Source: Sipunculus nudus
Lineage: Eukaryota > Annelida > Sipuncula > Golfingiida > Sipunculidae
DNA length: 64,000 nt
NCBI GenBank assembly: GCA_026874595.1
Contig: CM049321.1
Coordinates: forward strand, 46,183,797-46,247,796
Reading direction: 5' to 3'
Positions 24,060 to 35,622 of the stretch are shown here, piece by piece. Under the pieces are notes generated by a model. The model was given only the letters and a program-made list of their open reading frames with translations, was not told the DNA's origin and made no database searches. The position numbers and the translations under genes were made by a program. Each line of letters opens with the position of its first letter. The first letter of the stretch is position 1.

Positions 24060-24910
24060 CCATGCTTCCCTTATCTCTGTAACCGAGTCATCTTATCCAC
24101 CAGCTCATAAGCGCCATTTATGATTGCATGCTCAACATCTTTATGCAGTGCCCTTACTAATGCTAATGTTTGTAGTGTATTGATCAGGTGCACAAGGCTT
24201 TAGGTTTCCACTGAATTGCCAGTTTCAGCTGGTGATTGATACTTTCGCAGTTATTGTTGGTCTATGAGCCTCGATCCATTGAAGGGAACCTGATGCATGC
24301 CGCAACATTCCTTATCAATAGAGGGGAAAACCTGTCGTGTCCTGTATCTATCTAATGCCTCCGATATCTGCGAGCAGTGTTGTCGTAACTGCTCTATGTC
24401 GCCTCTGTAAGTTTTTTGGTCGTGCGACTGCATTACCTTTATAACCTATCGGCGCCAAAGACATTCTCAAGCAACACATGCCTATCTCATTTTGTAATTC
24501 TGATTTTGTCCGTGAGGAACCTGTTTAAGTTGTTTCTTGACATGACGTGAACAGCTCAAACGGTGGCCTCTGGGAACGCTTCTTGTTTTGCTAATGCAAT
24601 TGCCTTGTCATCATCAGAGCCTGTAATGGGATGTGAAGGTGTGTCATGCAAAAAATCCTTCACATCCGCCATCTGTTCCTTTGTAAAGCAGATGATCGTT
24701 GGAATTTTGTCTCCTGATATAGAGATTTCTTGGACGAATATGCTTGTTTGGGCAATCATGGCATTAATAACACAGAGATTTGATCTGCAAAATATTCCTG
24801 AAAAAAGTGTTTTATTCTGGTTTCTATTTGATTTCTCCTGCTCATTCTGGACCTGTTAAACGATTTTTGGGCACTGTCATCACTGAAAACAAACTCATCA
24901 TTTTGATAAG
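24060..24910 (-). pseudogene. Decayed MULE-type transposase
   Basis: The block at 24759-24556 contains DKIPTIICFTKEQMADVKDF and then TGSDDDKAIALAKQEAFPEA, which fits the second catalytic aspartate region of MULE transposases in animals (T-D-D-E-KA-...-FP-A). Further along the same strand (about 24280-24070), a short frame reads TNNNCESINHQLKLAIQWKP, the expected catalytic glutamate motif NNCES-NH, followed after a frameshift by a long helix ending IINGAYELVDKMT. Several stops and frameshifts separate the blocks. It is remote from any terminal repeats I can recognise. Confidence 0.65.
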
Positions 24911-25196
24911 CTTAGGGTCATCAAAGGTAATACGCAATTTGACGGGTTGACTAGTAAAATTAGTCAAATGACAAGTCTTTAGGCTTGTCAATTACCCAAT
25001 AACGACCCTTGGAACTCAAAAACGAAACTCATCAAATCGCTTTAGACTTACGTTGGGCAATATTTTTATGTTGTAAATTGTGAGTAAATGATATAAACAG
25101 ACAAAACTTGAAAAAAAAACTATATTGTTTTATAAACAACCAAGTAATGCTACACAGTAAATCATACAATAACACATGAATTGAGTGTCAGTAGAT

Positions 25197-25424
25197 ATAT
25201 ATAAATATATATATATATTTATATATATGTATATATATACATATATATATGTGTGTGTGTTTTTATAATTTATATTTTTTAACTTGAAAAGTGCCTCACC
25301 ATAATGTTTATTGCAAGTAAATTATAAACCAGTTCTGCATATATAATTTGCCATGTTTTGACCAATAAAATAGAGGTTAATAAGTAAAACAGTAGATGAG
25401 AAACTGGGATAATATGTATATATA

Positions 25425-25475
<51 letters not shown>

Positions 25476-25484
25476 TTATATAAG
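25197..25484. repeat. Two (TA)n microsatellites
   Basis: TA runs at about 25197-25256 (with TG extension) and 25414-25484. Confidence 0.9.
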
Positions 25485-26660
25485 TTGTAAATAGGAATAT
25501 ACCTTAAAACCTTATATAAATCTGCAATTTGTATTCATGAAAACACTTCTTGATGGATATTTGTGGTGCCTGGTACAAAGTAAAAATATGATTTATAACA
25601 GAACATATTTCAAATATGTATATAGAAACCATAGTAGAAAATCATATATGTGTGTGTGTGTCATGTTTATGCACTCACAAATCTGTGTCGCCACTCAAAG
25701 AGATCAGTCCTTCATCAGTACATTAAGTTTAGTTATTACATTAAGCACGGTCTTGAAGTGTTCCTTTGCTTTCATGGACTTGTCTTGCATCATCCCATCC
25801 CCCAACTGAAGTATAACCTTATGGAAAAATAAATGGGATTTCAGCTAAGAATTTGAATATGCAAGGTTAAAGAATAAGCTTGCAGACAGAAACGTGAGCA
25901 CAGCTGATGACAAGAAGTGATCTGGCAGACACTGATGTCATCTATATATAGTCTGAAGGGAGAATCCAGCCAGGGACTGTTCATCATATACAATCTGTAT
26001 AGGCTCATCTGGCTGTACCTACAATACAAGGTTATGGTACATCTGTAAATAAATCTCATATTGTAAAATACAGTTAAGTGGTATTACATTTGCTCCGTTG
26101 TATGTGTTTATCAACTATATCATTAAAACTGTTTAATGGAATAAATATAAAAAAGCATGAGAAACCTTTATATAATTTGTGTTCCACAAACTGTCATTCT
26201 GATTTGGCGAAAGAAAAGTATTGAAACAATGTGATGATGTTCATTATAAATATTTAAGCATTCTTTTCTATATCGAGCCAAAAAAATGTAATGCTTTTGA
26301 ATCATATGTTTCTGTGAAACACTCTTGTATGTAAAATGATTGTATTCCTGTTCAGTAACCATGAAACAGCTGCACTTCTCTTTCAGCAGACCCTGGACAT
26401 CAACATATGTTAAAGCAGGCATAATTGCAGAAAAAAGTTAAAATAGTCAGAATTTCTTTTTTTTAACCCTAAATAGTGTTTATGTCATTGTATACCAGTT
26501 TCATATTTATAAACTAAGAAAAAGAATTTAAATCGAGACGTTTATATTTTTTCTTTATAGTTAATACTATTAACTGCTTTATTACTTACTCAATTTATAT
26601 AATTTAACTTCAATGTATACCAGGGCATGTCCTGTGGTATTAATTCAAAATATATCTTAC
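25485..26660. other. Unassigned stretch, probably intronic or 3' of the decayed gene
   Basis: No domain recognised. It lies just downstream of the strong splice donor at 26660, so further exons of the minus-strand gene could be here. A weak acceptor candidate is at about 26396-26400. Confidence 0.3.
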
Positions 26661-26730
26661 CTTTTCGTTTGTCCTCAGTAAGCTCTTCCTGTAAATGTGC
26701 CATCAATGTCTTCAGCAGAGAAGGCTTTTT
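26661..26730 (-). pseudogene. Second half of a split exon, ending at a splice donor
   Basis: Read with the piece at 29471-29356 (and one fewer A at the junction) it continues a charged helical sequence: LLKTLMAHLQEELTEDKRK. It ends at AAAAG|GTAAGA, an excellent donor. The two pieces are separated only by the family A element 26731-29355, which lies in a run of T (A on the coding strand). The protein is not recognised. Confidence 0.6.
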
Positions 26731-29355
26731 AGCTCAGCTGACTATAAGTCATCTGAGCTATAGTCGTGGTCCATTGTCCGTCGTCCGTCCGTCTGTCCGT
26801 CCGTCCGTCCGTCCGTCCGTCCGTCCGTCCGTAGATGTGGCACGTTTTGAAACCGTAAGACCTAGGAATCCAAAATTCAGCATAATGTTAGATGTCCCCA
26901 AGATCTCCTACCAAGCCAAAAACTGGGTCTTTGCGACTTCATTCCTTTGAGAAATTAAGGAAAAACCTCAATTTTTTATTAAAAACCTATTTTCACACTT
27001 TAGGACTGCCTAATATCAAAACCACTCATCTGTTTTTCCTCATATTTCCTATAAATAATCCCCTATATAATTCCTATGTACATGCCAGAAATTAGGTCTG
27101 TATTATTTAATTTAAAAAAGTTATGGGCCCAAACATAATGCATTTTTTAAATAATCAGGAAAGAAATTTTATCACTTGACACAAAACTTGTTAAAGCTAA
27201 GCACTTTTTTTCCAGTAATATTACTTTTATTAATCAAAATTAAATTGTATACCCAAAATTAGATCAAAATCTTTAAAATTTTTAAAAATATTAGCAAAAA
27301 TAAAAAATTGGTACCTTAAATTTTGCCCAACTTTGACCATGGCACATTTTTTTGCTGTAACTGCTGTGGATTTAATTTTCACAGCATGTTTTTGTTAGCA
27401 TATCAACTGTTAACACCAAAAATTTGAAACCAGTTGATCAAAAACTGTAGATTTTATTCAAGTTTTCAAGCACCATGTCACATATTGCTTGTGTTATGCA
27501 GTTTGCTAGAGCTCAGCTCCCGAGCTTCAGCTCTAAGTTCCTTAAATTTGGCATACAGTTAGATTTCTCCAAAATCCCCTACCATGCCAAGAATTTGGTC
27601 ACTAGGACTTAATTCCTTCGAGATATCAATGAAAAACTTAATTTTTCCATTAAAAACCCAATGTTACACTTTAAGACTGCCTAATATCAAAACCACTGAT
27701 CTGACTTTGATCATATATAATATACATATTTTTCTATACATTCACTATGCACATGCCAGAAATGATGTCAGTATTGTGTATTTTTTTTAAGTTATGGGCC
27801 CAAACATAATGCACTTTGTAAAAAATCAAGAAATATATTTACTCCCTTAACAAGGGCATTGCTGAAGCTAGAGATCTTTTTTGTCAGGGATGTAACATTA
27901 TTTAATCAAGATTCAATTGAATACCCAAAATTAGTTCTGAATTTTTCAAATTTTATAAGTTATTAGTATAAATATAAAATTAGTACCTTAAGTTTTGCCC
28001 AACTGTGACCATGGCACGTTTGTTTCCCGTGAGCACTGTTGATATAATTTTCATATCATGCACACATAAGGATTTCAGCTTTTCAGTTTAGAAAGCTGAA
28101 AGAAATTTGCCAAATATTGTAGCTTTTATTAATGTTTTTTATGAGACCCTGTCAGACTTTGGCTCTCTCCAGCCCCTCTTGAGTCACCTGTATGTTGACC
28201 TTGTTGACCTTTCATCAAATTATGCACGCTTGAGGGGAGAATCCAGGCAGCTGATGGCCAGCCACAGTTGATCCAGGTGTTCAACCCAACTCATCTAGTA
28301 GTTTTAACCAACAACATAACAATAAACAATAAATTAATAAATTTTATTGGTTTTTAATAACAAATTAAAGAAAAATAGAAAAGGAATTTGTTAGTTTATA
28401 ATAACAGGAAATTAACTTGCAGTTACTGATGATATAAGAATCTTGTATCGATGGGTAGAATGTCACATATTCCAAATAACACCATGCAGTCACCTATGGC
28501 ATTTTTCAGTTCATTTTTAATGATAAAGAAGTAAATCATATTATTCATTACTAATCATTAAGGATTATATGAAGGAAATTAATGATAGACAAAGATGCAG
28601 TTGATAATATTAATCTAGATTCCTACTGTGTCTAGTGTGTACATTGATGTGAAATTAGTCCAAAATGAATTCTTACAGTTATTTTTTAATATAAATAAAA
28701 GCCATAAAACCAGGTACTTATGATCATTATTTAAATGTGTGAATTTTGTATATTCTGGATTCTCAACATCATTGTTTGGTGAAAACTGAATAAATACCAG
28801 ACATGGTGCGAATACTTTGTAATTGTATTTAAATACGAATATGATTATGTACTCCATTATAAAATTTCTTGCATAAAGAATGGGAATTCAGGTAAAAATG
28901 AAAGTATATGAATACTCGTGCAAATACTTTCAAAATGTATTCATGAATGCATTCATGAATATATTCTTTAATATTATTTTAATAATCATATCAATTATAT
29001 TTCATTTTAAAAAATCATATGATTCTCTTATTATTTTTAATAAAAATTATATTTGGGACAATATTTGTAATTTTTTTAATAAATAGTTAAACTCTTATAT
29101 TATATGTTCTGCTTATAAGTTATATGGCCAAGTCAAAATCTGTGTGACAGTAGTACTCCATTTGTTAATAAATAAATGAAATCAATCCTCTTCCCTGTCT
29201 CCAAAGGTACTATCAAAATCATACATAAGCTAAACAACAACAACTCATAATACAGCTTATATTTATTACCACACAAAACCAGCATGTGCCTCATTTCTAA
29301 ATAATATTTTTTTATCATATATAACAGCTGAGCGTCGTGACCCATAGGTCCCTTG
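26731..29355 (+). mobile_element. Family A element, copy 3, inserted in a coding exon
   Basis: A complete 2,625-bp copy: AGCTCAGCTG hairpin, a (GTCC)n tract at 26778-26831, a body collinear with copy 1, then CAGCTGAGC, GACCCATAGGTC and CCCTTG. It has no family C insertion and so supplies the empty site. It lies within an exon of the decayed minus-strand gene. Restoring the exon frame needs one T less than is present, so the element carries or duplicates one T. Confidence 0.9.
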
Positions 29356-29471
29356 TTCTTTTCTGGTATGCCCAGCAGAAGCTTCTGTACGGCCCTGCTA
29401 TAGTTTCTTGTAAACTGATCCAGCTGATCAGCCAGATTCTTCCCTGATAGCCGGCCATATTCCAATACCAA
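29356..29471 (-). pseudogene. First half of the split exon, beginning at a splice acceptor
   Basis: It follows an acceptor, TTTTGTCATTGACAG (29486-29472), and reads LVLEYGRLSGKNLADQLDQF and onward to GIPEK. The composition (charged, amphipathic, no low complexity) is typical of real coding sequence. It joins across the family A element to 26730-26661. The exon before it is 30331-29972. Confidence 0.6.
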
Positions 29472-29658
29472 CTGTCAATGACAAAAGTCAGTGTTGTTAC
29501 ACTTGATGTGGCATGTTCTGTTTAATAAATATGTATACATTGAAACTAATAGAGCTAATATTAAAATGGTATGATATAATAAATGTTATATATAGTAATG
29601 TTGGGCAGGACAAACAATAATGTACACATACTAAAAGCTGCATAACATTTACATGATT

Positions 29659-29682
29659 TATGTATTATATATATATATGAGA

Positions 29683-29720
<38 letters not shown>

Positions 29721-29791
29721 AGCCATGTTAGTTTCTCAGTGTCCCTTTGTTTCTTCATCTGATTCTCTATATACATATATTTATCTATCTA

Positions 29792-29824
<33 letters not shown>

Positions 29825-29827
29825 CTA

Positions 29828-29869
<42 letters not shown>

Positions 29870-29880
29870 AAAATATATAT
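29659..29880. repeat. (TA)n, (GA)n and (TA)n/(TATC)n microsatellites
   Basis: TA at 29667-29678, GA at about 29679-29717 and TA with TATC modules at 29787-29880. They lie in the intron between the two decayed exons. Confidence 0.9.
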
Positions 29881-29971
29881 GTAGATGTGTTTGTGTGTGT
29901 GATAGTATGCGTGTATGTATGAGCAGTCATTACAGACATAAGTTAACTAAGCATTCTATAGAACAACCTAC

Positions 29972-30331
29972 CTCATCCTCATCTGCTAGCCAGGGGAATT
30001 CTTCTAATACCTCCATGACAACTACCAACTGTTACCTGGTTGCCAGTGTTTTCCCAATCAGTAACTCTACCTGCTTGGAGTCAGGCTTCTTTGAACGGAC
30101 CCTTTTGTGTTCCCTCATCCACTCGCTGTGAGTTCGGAGACTGTTCTCATCCTCTTCGACAGGGACATCCAGCAGATAATTCACCACCCCAAACCATGCC
30201 CCTTATTGCCTTTCTTTGGAGTTGTTTCTTGGGATTCATCAGTTTTCCTTATGTTATGGACGGACTATACTATAGTCTCTTCGACGCTTGGTATTCTGGA
30301 AGATGTGGCATAGTCTTTTCCTCCATTGTGC
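29972..30331 (-). pseudogene. Decayed exon of an unrecognised multi-exon gene
   Basis: It is bounded by an acceptor TTTTTACTTCAG (ending 30332) and a donor GATGAG|GTAGGT (29971). The reading runs QWRKRLCHIFQNTKRRRDYS, then after a frame change RKTDESQETTPKKGN, then after another VVNYLLDVPVEEDENSLRTH with HSEWMREHKRVR, and after an in-frame TAA, VMEVLEEFPWLADEDE. The pattern (D-T...H-WM...PD...L...R...V...FPWL) reminds me of large uncharacterised proteins, often with a SAM domain, that are expanded in fish and invertebrates, but I cannot name it. Two frame changes, a stop and the element in the next exon make it a pseudogene. Confidence 0.55.
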
Positions 30332-31494
30332 CTGAAGTAAAAACAATTTGCATTGTCATATTGTAGTACACATGCTTTAATAACAAGAGTATCAGTAATG
30401 CCGTATCTATTAATGGATGCTAATTGAAATTGAAATGAGTTTAAATTATTTAGTCTAGCCAAGGTTTACCAGAAGTGCTGCTGCATCAGTAGTCCAATCA
30501 AAGTCTTTCCAAATAATGTTTGTCTTTATATTTCATTTCCACTTATGAAGATGCAAATATTTCCGTCATTTCTGACAACGCTTCATGGCCTACAGGTACA
30601 CTGTCAATCAACATAAACCAGACCAATCGTTAGCATTTTATGTGTACTTCCTAATAATACCAAACATGAGCAAGAAACAAGGGACCCATGGGTCACATCG
30701 CTCAGCTGAATTTTGGAAAATATAAGTAACTGCATATTATATATTTAATATTTTGGTTTTTGAAAGCTGTGAGAAAATGGCCCTGCTAAAATGAAACTCT
30801 GTAAATTATATAATAATGGACATGAGCTAAACCATTTAGTGATGCACCAAGGGAACAAATAGGTCTACGGTAAGTGTTATATAAAAGTAACATTTCATAA
30901 ACAAATAATGTGAGAAGGTAATTAAGTTTTCAAAAGTTAAATATATGGCCATATGAGTTAAAAATTAATCCCACAAAGTTTGACCAATATTCCTAATTTT
31001 AATACTAAGTTAACAGTGTTATTCACACCTAGGCCCTGCCAACTTTAAGAGATATGAATGAAATGCTACAAAGTATTTATATCTTCTTAAATCTTGTCAG
31101 TTAGCACTTACATTAGATCCTAATATTTTATCACATTTGAATATTAGGATTAAATTCCTGATTTTTCTTTATTTAAAAAAATCAAAATTGTCTAAGTCTC
31201 ATCAAAAAGAATTTATTTAACATTAAAATAATAAGATTCATCTTGTTTATTAGTCCTGCATGTGTATTGAAGGGGTGGGGGGGGGGGGTTCTGTTGTTAC
31301 TGCTCGTTGCTGAAAAATGTTAATTTTAAGATTCATCTAGTTCATAGTACAGGTCTGTCAACAGAATGGGGTGTGTGTGTGGGGGGGGGGGGGGGAGAAA
31401 AAGGCTCCCTGTGGTATGGTATTAACTGCAGACAGCATGATCAAGCTCAACTCAGTGGAGAGAGGGCTTGCCCTAGTGATGGAATTGCATAACA

Positions 31495-32563
31495 TTATGC
31501 CAACAGCCTGGGGAGCATAGAGAGCAGCACTGAATGACCTAGCAACAGTGACCAAAGTGGACTGTTTGACAATGTAAGGGAATACAACAAGAGCCTAAAA
31601 AAAATTAATAACTAGCCTAATTTTGCAGCTTTTATTTTCAAATTTAAGATTTTAACAGATTAAATCCTTATGTGCATGCTGTGAAAATTGGCGTGGCCAA
31701 AGTTGGGCAAAATTTAAGGTACCAATTTTTTATTTTGCTGATATTTTAAAAGATTTTGATCTAATTTTGGGTTTACAATTTAATTTTGATTAATTAAAGT
31801 TATTTTACTGGAAAAAAGGTCCTTAGCTTTAACGGGTTTTGTGTTAAGCGATCAAATATCTTTCCTGATTTTTTACAAGGTGCATTATGTTTGAGCCCAT
31901 AACTTTCTTAAATTGTATAATTCAGACCTTATTTCTGGCATGTACATAGGAACAATATAGAGGAATATTTATGGTAAATATGAGGAAAAATAGATGAGTG
32001 GTTTTGATATTAGGCAGTCCTTAAATGTGAAAATAGGTTTTTAATAAAAAATGAGGTTTTTCCTTAATTTCTCAAAGGAACAAAGTTGCAAAGACCCAGT
32101 TTTCAGCTTGGCAGGAGATCTTGGGGACATCTAACATTATGCCAACAGCCTGGGGAGCATAGAGAGCTGGGCTGGATGACCTACAGAGACCAAAGTGAAT
32201 ACAACAAGAGCCTCCAAAAAAATTCAATAACTAGCCTAATTCTGCAGCTTTTATTTTCAGATTTCAACAGATTAAATCCCTTAGTGTACATGCTGTGAAA
32301 ATTAAATCCACAGAACTTATATGAAAAAAAAAGTGCCATGGCCAAAGGTTGGGAACAATTTAAGGTACCAATTTTTTATTTTTGCTAATATTTTAAATAA
32401 TTTAAAAGATTTTGATCTAATTTTGGGTATACAATTTAATTTTGATTAATTAAAGTTATATTACTGGATAAAAAGTCCATAGTTTTAACATGTTTTGTGT
32501 TAAGTGATCAAATATCTTTCCTATTTTTTTACAAAATGCATTATGTTTGAGCCCATAACTTTT
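31495..32563. repeat. Tandem duplication inside family A copy 4
   Basis: Both copies start AACAGCCTGGGGAGCATAGA just after the string CATTATGCC (31499 and 32138 regions), then CAACAAGAGCCT and the inverted 5' body of family A. The second resumes after inserted elements at 35264 and runs to the 5' terminus. Confidence 0.75.
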
Positions 32564-32566
32564 TAG

Positions 32567-34988
32567 CGAAGCTGTGAGCTTATGCGATGGCAACGTCGTC
32601 CGTCCGCCGTTTAGGCCTGGCTTTCCGCCATCCATGGCTGTAAGTCAGAAACTGTCGGAGCTAGCAGCTCCAAATTACATGTAAAAATTTGTCACATGTG
32701 AAACTTGGTGCCCTGGAGCTTATTGTTGGGTATCTGCATTAATTTAGATTTTATAGAGAAAAAGCTTAAAAACCTTTAAAAATCTTCTTCTCTGAAACTG
32801 TTAAGCCAAATTGTCCAATATTTCACAAAAAAGATCCCTGGAACAATCTCTCTCAAGTTTGTTCGAATGGTTCCAGTTTGGAGATTTTTGGCCAAGTTAC
32901 AGAAGGTTGAACTTAGTCATTTGTCCAAAAAAGCACACTAAAATTAAATCTCAAAAACGGCTAGAGCTATAATGACCAAATTTTATACCAATGTTTGTCA
33001 CATATGTCATATCTGATTTTGAGGTATTGGTGGCGCCACCTACATTGATGTGTTTTTTACAAGCGAAAACGTAATTTTAAACTCTTCTAGCTAATACACT
33101 GATTTATGATGAAACTGTTCAGCTGATTGGTTTAAACTTTACAAGAATTATTCTATGGTAGGGTTCTGCCAGTTTTATAAGAATAGATTGGATAAATACA
33201 GTTTTAAAAAAGCATTGTAGCCAATTGAAAAAGGCTTTCTGTATTTGAAAACAGATTTGACTTCATACTGAGTTTCAGCAGCCAAGTCAAGAGGTCACTC
33301 AGTACAAACAGGTGGGGTCCAGACATCACCATGGCAACTGACCTGGCTGGGGGGGGGGGGGTGTCTAGACAATGTGTCTAGACGTCTGGACTCATTGTTT
33401 AGAAGCAGAATTCCCAGATTATTGGAACTGTATCTTTCAACTGTTTGAAAAAACTTGGTTTGCATTTTAAGCGAATCGGTTTATCATCAGGTCACATGTG
33501 AACTGCTGCACCCTCATTTTTGGTTGACCTCTGACATTTCCTTGCTGCCCAGCGTCTATTTGTGCGTCTGTTTCCACACATAAACCCACATATCTCGGGA
33601 ACCATTTGACCGATCAGGCTAGAAATTTTGCACAAATGTAGCCCTTTGATAGCTTTATAACATACACTAAAATTGGTGGCGCCACCTGCAACCATTTTTG
33701 CACAGCGTCCATCTGTTCATCTGCCTTCGGATAATATTACTCATATCTCTGCAGTGATTTGACTTATCCACCTGAAATTTTGCAGGTTTATACATCATGG
33801 ACAGCTTTCTCAATTTTATGACAGGTGGCGCCACCTACATTCACATTTACTCTGCAGACATCTAAGCTCATATCTCGAGAACAGTTTGACTGATTGAGCC
33901 AAAATTTTGCATGTGTATAGATCTTACATAGCTCTTCATCATAGGCAAAACTGGTGGCGCCACCTGCAACCACTTATGCACAGCGTCCATCTGTTGATCT
34001 GCCTTTGGATAAAATCACTCATATTTCAGCAGTGGTTTGACTAATCCACCTGAAATTTTGCAGGTTTATACATCCTGGACAACTTTCTTGATTTATATCA
34101 GGTGGTGCCACCTACATTCGCATTTACTCTGCAGACATCCAAGCTCATATCTCAGGAACCGTTTGACCGATTGGGCCAAAATTTTGCATGTGTATAGATC
34201 TTACATAGCTCTTCATCATAGGCAAAACTGGTGGCGCCAACTACAATCATAATGCACAGCGTCCATCTGTTCATCTGCCTTTGGATAAAATCACTCATAT
34301 CTCAGCCTTGGTTTGACTTTTCCACCTGAAATTTTGCAGGTTTATACATCATGGACAGCTTTCTCAATTTTATGACAGGTGGCGCCACCTACATTCACAT
34401 TTACTCTGCAGACATCCAAGCTCATATCTCGGGAACCGTTTGACTGATTAGGCCAAAATTTTGCATGTGTATAGATCTCACATAGCTCTTCATCATAGGC
34501 AAAACTGGTGGCTCCACCTGCAACCGCTTATGCACAGCATCAATCTGTTGATCTGCCTTGGGATAAAATCACTCATATCTCAGCAGTGGTTTGACTTATC
34601 CACCTGAAATTTTGCAGGTTTATACATCCTGGACAATTTTCTTGATTTTATGACAGGTGGCACCACCTACATTCACGTTTAAGCTGCAGACATCCATGCT
34701 AATATGCAACACACCACGCTCTATTCCCCTTGCCACTTAATCCATGCCTTACTTCACCCGTCCCACTCTGATTTCTGCGGATACACATAGTGGCTTGTTG
34801 ACTACCCATATTCTGGTTTTAAAATGTCCTAGTCTGAAACTTGCAGTTCAGAAACGTCCATTTTGCTGAAATCATAATGACTAAGGTAGATATGCAGGAC
34901 TTAGGAGGATCAATATTAAATTTAAAAAATAAACCTCCATTCATACTCCTAAACTTTGCACAGGTTCGCATTAGGCCTGTAGGCCTTG
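32567..34988 (+). mobile_element. Family B element, copy 2
   Basis: It begins AGCGAAGCTGTGAGCTTATG (AAGCT pairs with AGCTT) plus a CGTCGTCCGTCC tract, and ends CACAGGTTCGC, AGGCCTGTAGGCCT and TTG at 34988. The left flank CCCATAACTTTTT and right flank TTTAATTATAAAAT (after removing a MITE) join into the expected family A sequence, compared with CCCATAACTTTCTTAAATTG at 31900-31920. It holds one palindrome (33029) and a truncated family D copy. Confidence 0.8.
33466..34816 (+). mobile_element. 5'-truncated family D element
   Basis: It has the family D body but no ATCCGCC start. About four 277-bp units carry GGTGGCGCCACC (33675, 33824, 33953, 34378, plus variants at 34231 and 34507) and TATCTCGGGAACCGTTTGAC. 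The 3' end has GCGGATAC, a degenerate GTAG/CTAC hairpin and ATTCTGG in place of CTAG. Confidence 0.7.
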
Positions 34989-34993
34989 TTTAA

Positions 34994-35259
34994 CCCTTTA
35001 CTGTTTACATTTATTTTAGATTTCCAACAAATTCTGACACTATTTATATTTACACTAACAGCCATAACTTTTCAAGCTTTTTTTGTAACTTTATCAAATT
35101 TTCAACAGTTCCCACTAAGAGGGTTTGCTGAAGATTATTGAAAATCATTGAAACTTAGGAATAATATGCAACATTTTTGTCCTGAAAGAATCTATACATA
35201 TCATGGCATTCTAGTTGCCCATTTTGAGTGCTCTTTAGTGGCTTGTAAACAGTAAAGGG
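34994..35259. mobile_element. piggyBac-like MITE with TTAA target duplication
   Basis: The termini CCCTTTACTGTTTACA and TGTAAACAGTAAAGGG are perfect 16-bp inverted repeats. Both ends are flanked by TTAA (34990-34993 and 35260-35263). CCC...GGG termini and a TTAA duplication are the signature of the piggyBac superfamily. At 266 bp it is non-autonomous. It landed within 3 bp of the end of the family B element. Confidence 0.92.
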
Positions 35260-35622
35260 TTAATTATAAAATACCGACCTAATTTCTGGCATGTACATAG
35301 GTACTATGAAGAGGAATATTTATGGCAAATGTGAGAAAAAACAGATAAGTGGTTTTCATATGAGGTGGTCCTAAAGTGTGAAAATAGGTCTTTAATAAAA
35401 AAATTGAGGTTTTCCTTCATTTCTCAAAGGAACTAAATCGCAAAGACCCAGTTTCGGCTTGGTAGGAGATCTTGGGGCCATCTAACATTATGCCGAATTT
35501 TGGACTCCTAGGTCTTACGGTTTCAAAACGTGCCACATCTATGGACAGACGGAGGGACAGATGGACAAACGATGGACAATGGACCACGACTATAGCTCAG
35601 ATGCCTTATAGTCAGCTGAGCT

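Larger units (their letters stand above)
30678..35622 (-). mobile_element. Family A element, copy 4, minus orientation, internally rearranged
   Basis: On the minus strand it begins AGCTCAGCTGACTATAAGG at 35622, with the GTCC-like tract (read as GGAC at 35555-35583), and ends CAGCTGAGCG, GTGACCCATGGGTC, CCTTG at 30678. Its 5' body, homologous to 12.58-13.2 kb, is present twice in tandem (31495-32133 and from 32134). The second copy is interrupted by a family B element and a MITE. The 3' third (30.7-31.3 kb) does not match copy 1, so this is another subfamily or a composite of two elements. Confidence 0.65.

Noticed and set aside
26627-26950. Open frame with repeated RPSV residues
   Set aside because: It is only the translation of the GTCC tract of a family A element and has no independent support.
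29653-29922. Open frame rich in YIYI and ERER
   Set aside because: Translation of microsatellites.
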